Below, one piece after another: positions 51,601 through 61,294 of a stretch of 64,000 nt of DNA. The notes under the pieces were generated by a model, which saw only the letters and a list, made by a program, of their open reading frames with translations, did no database searches and was not told where the DNA came from. The DNA lies in the NCBI GenBank assembly GCA_903813345.2, contig CAIIXF020000008.1, positions 7,958,366 to 8,022,365 of the forward strand, in the 5' to 3' direction. A program made the position numbers and the translations under genes. Source of the DNA: Owenia fusiformis. Lineage: Eukaryota; Annelida; Polychaeta; Sabellida; Oweniidae. How positions within the stretch are numbered: position 1 is the stretch's first letter; every line of letters starts with the position of its first letter.

Positions 51601-54600
51601 AAAGTACAAGGTGAAATTATCTGGAATAAAATTCCTAATACTATTAAACTTACCAATAATATTTATAAACTAAAACGTCTTTTTAAAGATGACACTTTTT
51701 CAAAATACTGATTTTGATGTTCTGCAAACATAAGGTAATTCCATCCTCTTTATTGTACATTATTTTTTACCAATGTTTTTAATTCATGAGACAAATTATG
51801 GTTCACCCAGTGTCATGTTGTGTTAAACTTTCAAGCACTTGGAAATTTTAGAAAAATGATTTTAAATGTGGTCAATTATATACCTATGTAGGTGTCACGA
51901 CCACGAATATGTAAAAATGTTATCATGTTTTAATAAAAAAAAAACAAAAAAAAAACAAACAAAAAACTCTAAAATGTAATTTGAAGATGAATACTTTTAT
52001 TCAGTTGTTGCATCGATGTTGCAGTTTGAAGTGCGGTAAGATTAGCATGAAAGTATTGAAAGTCGAATGGAATTGTTTTTTCCAATATGGCGACTAGTCA
52101 ACTGATCACGTGACCTTCTTTTCTGGAATATTTTCTCACTTTTCAATCATTGTTTTCACCACGCTATGAAGGCAATACAATGAAAAAATAGCTGTTGTAT
52201 TAAGATTAATAAGAGATCAATCGTTTCTTATAATTTTTTCTGTTCTCTCGACCGGGAATATGAACGAATATATAGGTGAACCTTTTGAAGAGGGAACAAC
52301 GATTTCGAGAATTATCATGAAATGTTTGTCTTGACTTGAATAGGAAGTGTTTCTTTTTTATGAATACCATGTGTATTTTATCTTCTCATGTTTTTGATAT
52401 TGTAATTAAACTATATTTGATTTTCTTAAATGTATGTTTTATTGTTGTTTTTGATGTTAAGGTAGTTATACTTGCAATAGATGGCTCCATGTTATAGCAT
52501 AGAGGCATTGAATTGATAAGGGTTCAGCTTTTGGTCAAATGAATTTCATGATCTTTTGAAAATGAGTTTCTTACTTTATATGGATACATAATTTTGATGA
52601 ATTTAATCAATTATGCCAAGTAATGGCATTTTTAGTGTATCTTTGCTTCATAAATAGCAATATATTCAACAAAATAATACATAATTGTATTATTTTGAGG
52701 GGCAATAATAAAAATCTCATTTTCTTAAAATTAACTTTGATTACAAACTTTACAGTGTGCAAAAAATCCTGTCGTTCAGTTTTGAAGATAATACAGCCTC
52801 CCTATCTCCTACTCTCCTATTCCTTAACATGGGGAGCAAAAGGTTTTCTAGCTTGGTGTAAAAAAAGAAAAAAAACTATTTTTGTTTGATTATGAAACAT
52901 AGTTATGTATTGGTCATTTTAATAAAAAATATATACACTTCATCGTTGAGTTATTTTTAGGCCTCCGGGTATACAAATACCTTAACGTATATATTTTACC
53001 TTGAGTTTAGTGTACTTTGTTGCAGCCTGCTTGACTTTAGACACAAGTTCAATAGATGTAGCAATATATGTTGCATTTGCATCTTTCAGTTGATATTGAA
53101 TCTCATCTGTAACACACAATCTATAGTAGTGTTTATTGTAAAAAAGAAATACAATATATATAAAAAAATCTATAGTTAAATCTATAAAGTGAAGTCCTCT
53201 GTCTGTTACTCCATCAGTCTCAAATATTAGTGCACGGGTTTTGTTCTTATTGGATTAGTGGATTGATGTATATTGGTTAATAGGGAAAAAACAATTTTTT
53301 CAAAATTTAACCACTGCTTCAGAAATGGTGGAAATTTTCATCAAAGTACAATTTATAAGTATAAATGTTTGAAATTTTGTCAGTATATTCTCAAAATATA
53401 TGTGTTTCATATGTATTCTGTGTTTTTAGCCTGACCACAGGGGCCATGTGGGGGGGGGGGGTCGAGAAAACAGAAAATTAAAAATTGCCACCCAATGTGG
53501 GATTTTGCAATAATTTTCTAATTTCTTCAAAGTAAGGCTATATTACACTCAAATTGATTGAAGGAATTTCAGAGTATAATGGTTTTGATTTTGTGATTCA
53601 TGCCTCACAAAATACAAAATGGTTGTCTAAAGCAGGAATTCACTATAATTTGGAGAACCCTTTGAAGGATGGTTGCATTATAATTAATTTCATCTCTAAT
53701 ATTGTATCGTTGTCTTCATGATTTGTGTCTTTTAAACTGCAAATCATTGACAGAGAAGATGATAAATACTTATAACATTATGACAGATTCATGAATATTT
53801 TATTGCTTGGGATTTACTACTCAGTGGAGTTGCCGGTAAAGAAGCAAATAAACAGGCGAATTGAAACTGATGAGAGGGAGGGGGAAGGGAAGGAAATTCT
53901 AGACTGAAGGGGTTTTGTACCAGTAGTGTATAATGGATTTGCTGTAGTGGCAATCCCTCCTATGGCGATAACTGCAAAGTATGTGATGGCCCATTCTATA
54001 CTGTTTGGGCTGTAGAGACACAGTACATCTCCCTTTTTGAATCCAAGTTTAATTAGTGCACTTCCAACACACTCTGTTGCATTTACAAGTTCTATGTAAG
54101 TGAAAGATGTTCCAGATATCTCATCAACCTAAAGAAGGAAGAGAATAAGGTATTTATTTTTAGAAGGTTGGTAAGATAACTCTATTGTTTCATACTTTTA
54201 AGATACTATCAGATAAGGGTCAGTCATTCCCACAAACGAACAAACAAAAACAGTTCAACTATGAAGGCTAGAAATTCAGTTCCAGTTTACTCAGGTAACA
54301 GGTACCAGTTGCTTTTGAGGTCCCAGGTTGTTACTCATGTCCCAAGTTCCAGTTTATTACTCAGGTAACAGGTACCAGTTTGCCATTGAGGTCCCAGATT
54401 GGTACTCATGTCCAGTTCCAGTTTATTACTCAGGTAACAGGTACCAGTTGCTTTTGAGGTCCCAGGTTGTTACTCATGTCCCAAGTTCCAGTTTATTACT
54501 CAGGTAACAGGTACCAGTTTGCCATTGAGGTCCCAGATTGGTACTCATGTCCAGTTCCAGTTTATTACTCAGGTAACAGCTACCAGTTTGCTACTGAGGT

Positions 54601-57600
54601 CCAAGATTGTTACTACTCAGGTTCCAAGTTCCAGTTTATTACTCAGGTAACAGGTACCAGTTAACTACTTAGGTCCCAGGTACCAGATTATTACTCATTG
54701 GCACTGCATCTAGAGCGCTTTTTTTATGTCCCCACCACATAGTGTGGGGCCATATTGTCGGCCTAGGCGCGTCCGTCCGTCTGTCTGTCCGTCTGTCCGT
54801 ACGTCCGGGAGTTTTCTCCAAAACCGCTACAGATATCACCTTCAAATTTTCAGGGATAACTTATGAGTGCATACAGATGTGGATGAAAAAAAATTAACTC
54901 GATACCAACTTCCTGTCGGCCATTTTGAAGTCAAATGCTAAAATCCTTGTCTGCAAACTTTAAGAAAAACGGCTTCACAGTTGCTTTTAAAACTTTAACA
55001 TCTTGTTCAGCTCACTTCATTCTAGATCTGATTAGGTTTTGGACCTGTAAGCTCAGTCATGTCAGCCATTTTGAATGTTTTAAGAAAAGTTAGCGCACGA
55101 TAATACTTTGTATCATATTGAATGGTGTTATTCAGTTTTCATACTTAAACTATTTAGTAGCTTTATAAATAATTTCAGGTGTACTTTGTTGTAAAAGCCT
55201 ATGTTATTGTTAACAGTAGTTATATGTGATAATTTTGTTGAAAGAAATTAGCAAAAACTCATAATCACTTTTTTATTGTCCGCCATTTTGGATTTTTCGG
55301 TCCTAAAATCTCGTGTGTAAAGTCTTGTCTACACGTTTTCAGGTGAACCATTTGGTGGATCAATTTCAAATTTTCAGGGATGATTCTTAGTATGAAAATC
55401 TAGATCTGATTAGTTTTTGGGCATTCTGGGTAAATGTCAAGGCAGCCATTTTGGATTTTCCATCCTAAAATCTTGTCAGTAAAGTCTTGTCTACGCATTT
55501 TCAGGTGAACCGTTGGGTAGATCAATTTCAAATTTTCAGGGATGATTCTCAGAATGAAAATCTAGATCTCATTAGTTTTAATGCATTCTGGATAAATGTC
55601 AAGGCAGCCATTTTGGATTTTCCGTCTTAAAATCTTGCCCGTAAAGTCTTGTCTACGCGTTTTTAGGTGAACCGTTTGGTAGATCAATTTCAAGTTTTCA
55701 GGGATGATTCTTAGTATGAAAATCTAGATCTGATTAGTTTTTGGGCATTCTGGGTAAATGTCAAGGCAGCCATTTTGGATTTTCTGTCCTAAAATCTCGT
55801 CTGTAAAGTATTGTCTACACATTTCCAGGTGAACTGTTTGGTAGATCAGTTTCAAATTTTCAGGGATGATTCTTAGTATGAAAATCTAGATCTCATTAGT
55901 TTTTTGGCATTCTGGGTAAATGTCAAGGCAGCCATTTTGGATTTTCTGTCCTAAAATCTTGTTTGTAAAGTTTTGTCTACGCATTTCCAGGTGAACCGTT
56001 TGGTAGATCAATTTCAAATTTTCAGGGATGATTCTTAGTATGAAAATCTAGAACAGATTAGTTTTTTGGCATTCTGGATAAATGTCAAGGCAGCCATTTT
56101 GGATTTTCGGTCCTCAAATCTTGTCTGTAAAGTCTTGTTTACATGTTTTCTGGTTAACTGTGTGACGGATCAATTTCAAATTTTCAGGGGTGCTTCTTAG
56201 TATGAAAATCCAAAACTGACTAATTTTTGGGCATTCTGGGTAAATTTAAAGGTGGCCATATTGGATTTTCCATCCTCAAATTGTGTCGTTAAAGTCTTGT
56301 CTACTCATTTTTAGGATAACCATTTGATGAGATCACCCATAGGTGGGGACATTTTGTACACATTTGTGTTCTTGTATAAATTTATTGCCCCCATATTTAC
56401 TTGTCACGCTTCCAATTGTTATTTGGTTATTTTTTACCCCTTCCACTGATGTCCTTGATTTTGTTAGCAGTTTAACTTGTTTCCCCTTTATTTGATTTAT
56501 TGTTTAACTATTGCCCCAGGGCCATGTCGTCACAAATGGTGGCAGTGGTTGGAGGCTCCACATTTGTGTGGCACTAGAATAGTGTCATGTGGCTTACCCA
56601 GACTTCTGGCTTTGATTGGTTCATGATCCAATTAAGTAATGTCTCTGTATATAATATGTCCCAGTGATGAATGACTGACGAAGTAAAAGTTCTCATGATG
56701 TGTTATGAAATTTCAAGTGTTTAATGTAAGATTCTACATAAACTTTTAAAGCACAAAGTAAAATGTAAAGTTTATCAATTTCTGATCTGAATTTCTAGCC
56801 ATTTTCTGTAGTAAATTGTTGAAAGTAAAGTACAGAAGTGAGGTTCATGTGTCTCAGTCAAATCCAGTGAAAAAGTGCCCAAGACCAAAGGAACCAGGGT
56901 TAAACAAAGGGATGATCCTTACAGCTAAGGGATTATCAAAAATGTACACTGTAACTAATTGTCTATTTAAAAAGTTTGTATAGAGTTCACCCAGTTCAGA
57001 CTAAAGCTCTGTTATAGCAGCAGTATAGTACTATAGACTGCACTGAATGAACAGGTCAAATGGTCAAAAGGGTACAATGCAAAACTTTGTGAACGAATAA
57101 TGTGAAACGAAATTGTTGATTTTTAATATTAAAACATGGAAATAAACATTGATATAACTAAAACTAAATAAAATACATGGCTATAAAAGGAAATAATAAC
57201 ATGAAGACCAGTGATTAGAAAAATTAGGGAATGCCACCTTTGATCCCAGGTTGTCACACATTATCTGAACAATTATTTCATCTATATATTTTTTCTGATT
57301 CTGTCGTTTATTTATATCACTTATTTTAACAATTTTTGAGGTGCAAATTTTCTCCGCTTTTAATTTGTGTGACTCTATTATTCTCCTAGGTTTTCAAGTT
57401 GGATTTATGATTTATTATTAGGAGTTATCATGTCTCCAAGCCTCACTTGTAAATGAAGCAAGTTAGATAAGTAGAAGTATCTTAAAGAGGTACATCAAAC
57501 ACATTGTTCATCTTACATTTTGTATGATGCCTACATACTGACAAACCCTACCATTCCTTAAACATTGGCCCAAACTTTTTTTGGGCTAAAGACCAAACAT

Positions 57601-57815
57601 GTTTTTGAGAAATTTTGTTATTGACCATTTTTGAAAATAATTACAATAATAGTTTTTACAAAAAGAACAATTTGAAAATGATTTTAAGAACTAACCAGAG
57701 CAATCTTTGTAGGAAATTCCTTTACTCTCTGGAAGACTCTTCCATAGAATGACTGATTTTCAGGTATCCTGACATCAGGATATGGACACCTCACAATGTT
57801 ATTTGTATCTGCCAT
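45694..57815 (-). CDS. peroxisomal 4CL/luciferase-type acyl-CoA synthetase (copy 1)
   Basis: Eleven exons in transcript order: 57696-57815, 53921-54128, 53000-53106, 48870-49075, 48548-48725, 48188-48356, 47951-48051, 47624-47768, 47063-47145, 46679-46844, 45694-45827. All junctions are GT-AG with consistent phase, giving 538 residues, the usual family length. The enzyme family activates a carboxylic acid with ATP to an acyl-adenylate and then to a CoA thioester. Motifs: P-loop [12 protein letters not shown] 188-199, GYGMTE 330-335, GWLHTGD 407-413, hinge [13 protein letters not shown] 427-439, and catalytic lysine 520 in [11 protein letters not shown]. The C-terminus is SKL, a type 1 peroxisomal targeting signal. 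The substrate (phenylpropanoid-like, fatty acid or other) cannot be inferred. Introns hold a LINE (intron 3), a pearl-like element and minisatellite (intron 1), a Helentron-like copy (intron 2) and two foldback elements (introns 8 and 10). Confidence 0.93.
45977..46570. mobile_element. foldback element with ~170-bp inverted arms, intron 10
   Basis: The left arm (ttcactgttccacagctgga...gatggtggccaaaattc...tttcagctaaactaag...gattgtaaacaggc) is repeated inverted on the right (gcctgtttacaatt-like ... ttggccaccatctcgaa ... ctgtggaacagtgc). The homologous intron of synthetase copy 2 runs gccttag directly into tttttctaatt, an empty site. No protein is encoded; the open frame at 45928-46131 is incidental. 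Confidence 0.85.
47247..47557. mobile_element. foldback element, ~311 bp, intron 8
   Basis: The ends are inverted copies of AAACCTCCTACCTCATACCC continuing through cacctacccacgtac, then diverged inner arms (gatacagtatttgaagggttca / gatgcagtcattgaagggttca). The matching intron of copy 2 (about 62790-62960) lacks it. Confidence 0.85.
49101..49180. repeat. 27-bp tandem repeat, three units
   Basis: atcagagtgccatt(g/a)caattctccctaa repeats at 49101, 49128 and 49155, immediately beyond the synthetase exon 4 acceptor in intron 3. Confidence 0.9.
49369..49500 (+). CDS. possible micro-ORF, 43 residues with one hydrophobic segment
   Basis: An ATG at 49369 opens a 43-residue frame with a predicted membrane helix ([14 protein letters not shown]) and a polar tail ending in TIDLLSDH. 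It lies in a locally CpG-richer patch inside synthetase intron 3, just left of the LINE. I do not recognise it. It may be chance or part of a nested small gene disrupted by the LINE insertion. Confidence 0.2.
   Translation: MTPSEVFFFVIALIVSIPSLINKRLYNELQNSETSTIDLLSDH
49560..51965 (+). mobile_element. 5'-truncated non-LTR retrotransposon (jockey/CR1-type LINE)
   Basis: The open frame from about 49560 to 51214 encodes most of ORF2's reverse transcriptase: fingers region ([14 protein letters not shown]), [27 protein letters not shown] and the catalytic FADDTNIL. The C-terminal ~185 codons continue in another frame to a TGA at 51709-51711, so one frameshift near the A7 run at 51151-51157 separates them. 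The N-terminal endonuclease domain is absent, and no proper ATG starts the frame. An A-rich 3' tail (51933-51965) follows. It is inserted antisense to the synthetase gene in intron 3. Clade assignment is by motif style only. Confidence 0.88.
51712..52999. other. right part of synthetase intron 3
   Basis: Contains the LINE 3' UTR and tail to about 51965, then unique sequence. A short patch at 52085-52120 holds an E-box in the form GATCACGTGACC and neighbouring CpGs. No coding frame was recognised. Confidence 0.35.
53165..53845 (+). mobile_element. diverged Helentron-like element, subfamily CCCAACGAAC, intron 2
   Basis: It parallels the complete copy at 61930-62668: gtctgttactcc-type tract, 'gtttgaaattttgtcagtatattctcaaaatatatgt', 'ctgaccacaggggccatgtgggggg', 'ttcaaagtaaggctatattacactcaaattga', 'caaaatggttgtct' and the right end ttgggatttactactcagtggagttgccgg. 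The left hairpin has decayed. Confidence 0.75.
54270..54695. repeat. two-level minisatellite (69-bp unit, 138-bp higher-order unit), intron 1
   Basis: 'ttactcaggtaacaggtaccagtt' alternates between a gcttttgaggtcccaggttg form and a gccattgaggtcccagattgg form. The same form recurs after 138 bp (54295 and 54433). About six half-units are visible. Confidence 0.9.
54726..56378 (+). mobile_element. pearl/Helentron-like element with 162-bp tandem core, intron 1
   Basis: It starts ATGTCCCCACC in a hairpin (ccccaccacatagtgtgggg), followed by GTCCGTCCGTCTGTCTGTCC. The core repeats 'tctagatctgattagttttt...gcagccattttggattttc...caatttcaaattttcaggga' with an exact 162-bp step at 55399, 55561, 55723, 55885, 56047 and 56209. 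The inverted end word GGTGGGGACAT lies at 56342-56352, followed by a hairpin (acacatttgtgt). A core of ~160-bp tandem repeats between short unique ends is typical of bivalve pearl elements. No protein is encoded. Confidence 0.85.
56379..57695. other. remainder of synthetase intron 1
   Basis: AT-rich sequence without recognised genes or arrays between the pearl-like element and the first coding exon. Confidence 0.4.
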
Positions 57816-58739
57816 CTTAGGCTTACATATACTTTTATACCTCCAGCCTGTTCTATGTGCTGTTTTTGTTGGTAATTTTTTATAAAGATCGAGTCAACAT
57901 TTGTTGTTCATTTAGTTTAAATAAATAACATCAAGTCTTGTATTCAGATCATGAGTATGTCTGGTTTAGTTTGAATGTACTTTGACCCGCTGCCTTGAGT
58001 TATTTTTGGTTAGAAAATAGGTCTTTTTAACCTTGAACTAAGAGGTTGGAGATAATTGGAATGTATATAATATAGGTATTATTTACTTAAACTTGATTTT
58101 TTGTTTACTACTATTTCTGTGAATGGGGCCACACTCTGTCATACCCCTGTGCAGTGCTAGTCTTCAACATACCAATGCGATAGGCAAATCCTCCACTGGA
58201 AACATTGCAACTTTACATAAACAATTGACACAATTTGCTTTTGTTCCATACTGATGCTGCATGATAGTTAAATTCAGACAGTTAGTTTGATTGGATTGTG
58301 CATATAAACTTATAAACACATTTGCAGAGAAACATTATCAACAAAACTCAAAATCCTTCCCTGGATATTTCTTCTCATATTTGCATCAGTACACTTCTTG
58401 AGTCAAAGTGGTATATCTCTAGAGGTGTTGAGAAGGGACAATTACTTTCAACTAATGGTTGGGCTTGGTGCTCATGCCTCGTCAGCAGGCAGTATGTGTG
58501 TCCGACAGTGTTTTGACCCATTATTGCCTGGACACCTAGCACATGTGCGTCGATTAGGTTCTTTATAGAGCCTCACCCGCAGACAGGCACCATTGGCATC
58601 TTAATCACGTGTTGTAGGAAATTGCCAAGTGGGTTGACCAGGAGCACCTCAAAGCCAACCAGAGACAAACAAACAAACAGACAAGAAAATTAATACATCG
58701 ATTTCATCAGATATCTGAAAGGCCTCTTAGGAGAAAACT
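57816..58739. other. upstream region of synthetase copy 1
   Basis: No gene recognised. It should contain the copy 1 promoter. A short (caaa)n run lies near 58668. The sequence at 58500-58680 looks repeat-like (acctagcacatgtgcgtcg...gccaaccagagacaaac), but no ends are visible. Confidence 0.4.
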
Positions 58740-59260
58740 AAGTCATCCTTGACAAGAGCTTCCATGTCCCTAGGTATTATCAGTATATAAAATTTGAACC
58801 AAATCTGCCCACTGGTACTTGTCATCTTGAAAATCTCTTCTGCAGCAAAGCTCCTTTGTTCTTTGGCATCAGCATATAAAATTTAAACCAAATCTGTCAA
58901 CATTTACAGAAAATGGTGGCCATTTTGAATTGAGTGGCCATATTGAAAATTCCTTCTCGAACAGAAGTCCTACACCCATAAGGTATGACTATAAATTTTA
59001 AACCAAATCTGTCAACTGTGGATTGTAGCTTATACAGGGCATCCTTAAATCATCTTGTCTACACATTTCATTAGCAAACCATTTCATTAAAACATTTTAT
59101 GTAGATTAAATCTGATTAGTTTTTTTACATGCTGGGTAAATTGTCTCTGTTCAGTACCAGTATTCATTCAATGAATTTATTTCTAATTTCATATCCAATT
59201 TTAAGGGATTTCTATTGGTATGCCAATCTTGAACTGATTTGCCTTACAGCATACATTGTA
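58740..59260. mobile_element. degraded element with GCCATTTTG modules
   Basis: Three diverged units of '(g)catcag-atataaaatttaaaccaaatctgtcaac' are interleaved with 'ggtggccattttgaattg' and 'ttgtctacacatttcattagcaaacc', words shared with the 162-bp core of the pearl-like element. Ends are lost. Confidence 0.5.
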
Positions 59261-59552
59261 CTGGATACATCTGAAAAGCCATTTTGTCTCAAATCTTTTT
59301 CTTTAGCCAGTCATGCTCTTATAATTTATATTCATTCCGTTATAATAATTCCAGAGTACCCAAATCATCATAATATTGGCAAACTTGAATATGTTAACCT
59401 TTCTTGATATTCTGCTCAAGGATGGAGGTAAACTAATGAAACTATTTAAACTAATGTTATACATTGTTGTTGTGGCATAGTCTAGGCCTTGAAACAATAT
59501 AATTGTGACGTAGGTAATTATGGTATATATCCAAGAACATCACAACATTGTT

Positions 59553-59634
59553 CATATTTTGATTTCAACTTGTCCCTTGTCAGTTTTTTTAAAACTCTAC
59601 ACCACCTCTTGCTCTTTGTGTGGAGCAACCAATC
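59553..59634 (-). pseudogene. relic terminal exon of a third acyl-CoA synthetase copy
   Basis: On the minus strand it begins with CAG|GATTGGTTGCTCCACACAAA, as in the last exons of copies 1 and 2. It then loses about 50 nt that should encode the [13 protein letters not shown] lysine motif, and ends with a homologue of KLKSK but no SKL. The deletion removes the catalytic lysine, so it cannot be functional. No other exon of this copy was found nearby. Confidence 0.75.
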
Positions 59635-59706
59635 CTGAAAAAATGGGACAAAATAAAAGAATGATATAACAGAGCAAAAAATTATTTCTTTAATTATATA
59701 ATTACC

Positions 59707-60719
59707 GGGTGTCCGGAAAGTAAAGATACAAATTCTCTAATTTCGATAGATTTACCTATTGTAAAATAAAATTGCTACAGATTATAGAATAACAGTATAA
59801 AAATTTATCCTGCAACTGACATGACAATTTGTTCCAAAATGAAAAAGTTACGGTTGTTATGGTAACGGTAGTCCTGGGTATGTGGAGCAGCGTCACAATA
59901 AATTATGCACACAACAGCAAAAGAAGTAGAACTGAAACATTATTTGGTCATTTGACATTACTACTGTTATCCAGTATTATGTATTTCCCAACATTATCTA
60001 AACATTCGTGGTGCATCTTGACCAGAGATTCAAAGACCTGACAAAACTGCTGTTGTCCATCTCTCAAATAACTGATAAAATTGGCTTCAAGCAGAGTCTC
60101 ACTTTCATGTTGAACTTCTAACAAATATTGCTTTAAGATATTCATTAATGTAGAAGTCCAACGGGACATTATCCGTGTAATATGGGCCATTGTACAAAAA
60201 GGTTTCATGTCATGACATTCAATTGTAAGGTTTGTTTTCTTTGCTTTGTGAATTGGTGCATTGTAAAAGTGCACCATTGACTTTCCTATTAATCTAGGGA
60301 CCTTTTTTCTAAGCACTTACGAAGTATATAATGCTTCTTTGATTATACTGGTTAGTGACATTACATACATGTAGTTATGATATGCATAAGTGATATCATA
60401 ATACTAAAGAGAATACTATGGCAGCAAGAATACAATATTGAAGAAAACAAAACATTGATAGGAAATACAATAATAAACACTGTTTCAAAATGGTTAAATT
60501 CTAGCAATTTAAGATAATTTAGCGATATCATAGAACTGCTCCGCATACCCCTGATCATCGTAACCATGACAATCGTAACTTTAACACGTTTAGACTATAT
60601 GTTATACAAGTTGGTAGATGTATTGTAATATAGTTCTTCTACAATCTGTAGCAATTTCATTTCAAAAAACCTAAATCTCTTAAAATTAGAGTGTTTGTAT
60701 CTTTACTTTCCGGACACCC
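59707..60719. mobile_element. mariner/Tc1-like DNA transposon, degenerate
   Basis: The ends are inverted copies of GGGTGTCCGGAAAGTAAAGA, with recognisable inverted similarity continuing about 100 bp (ctctaattt, agattta, aaattgctacagatt). The minus-strand frame 59948-60316 (122 residues) has a YNAPIHKAK stretch resembling the D-N-A-P region of mariner transposases and a C-terminal (F)..V..H.ECLD..GKYI tail like theirs; the first Asp has become Tyr. At ~1.0 kb the element is shorter than an intact mariner. Flanking TA dinucleotides are present but not a clean duplication. Confidence 0.7.
59948..60316 (-). pseudogene. mariner-type transposase remnant
   Basis: This is a 122-codon frame inside the TIR element. 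It covers only the C-terminal part of a ~340-residue transposase, lacks the N-terminal DNA-binding domain and the first catalytic aspartate region, and the family's NAP-associated Asp is replaced. It is therefore inactive. Assignment is by two short motif resemblances. Confidence 0.45.
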
Positions 60720-61294
60720 TATATTTTTGTCAAAAAACAGTCATATTTTCAATTTAACAAAAGGTTTCTTCCAACAAATCAGCCTTGCTAAGTTTATGCA
60801 TCTGCATGAGCTTTTGCTGTGACATCTGAGCAATGACATATAAAAATTACAGAGGATGGCCTTGTAATATTTTTAACTATGTGTTCATTAATTTATTCTA
60901 TTCAAACATTCTTGTAAATGAGATTAAGGTACGCAGTAATTTTTTCATATTGTTTCAAAAGCAACAATTTATTATTGGTGTATCCTTCCTAGTACATTAT
61001 ATTTTGAATGTGTAAAGTTATGTATGATGTTAATCATGCACTTTCTCTGTAGGAGGCATGGAAATGAAAGGTGACATTTATAGTATGATGTCCCATGAAA
61101 TTTCAGTAAATGGTATTGTGTTTTAAGGCTCTCTGGTCATTACTTATAATAATGATAATTACCAATGTCAGAGATCAATGTATGGGTTAATGAAGTTCAT
61201 AACCATCGTGGTTCTGTAATACTCAATTCAACAGACCATTATAAAAATTGGAGCACATTGGAGCACATATCTAAAATACCAACCTTTATTTCAT

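Noticed and set aside
57832-57839. TATAAAAG just upstream of synthetase copy 1 ATG
   Set aside because: It lies only ~17 nt before the ATG, so transcription would start inside the coding exon; an upstream exon or a TATA-less promoter is more likely.
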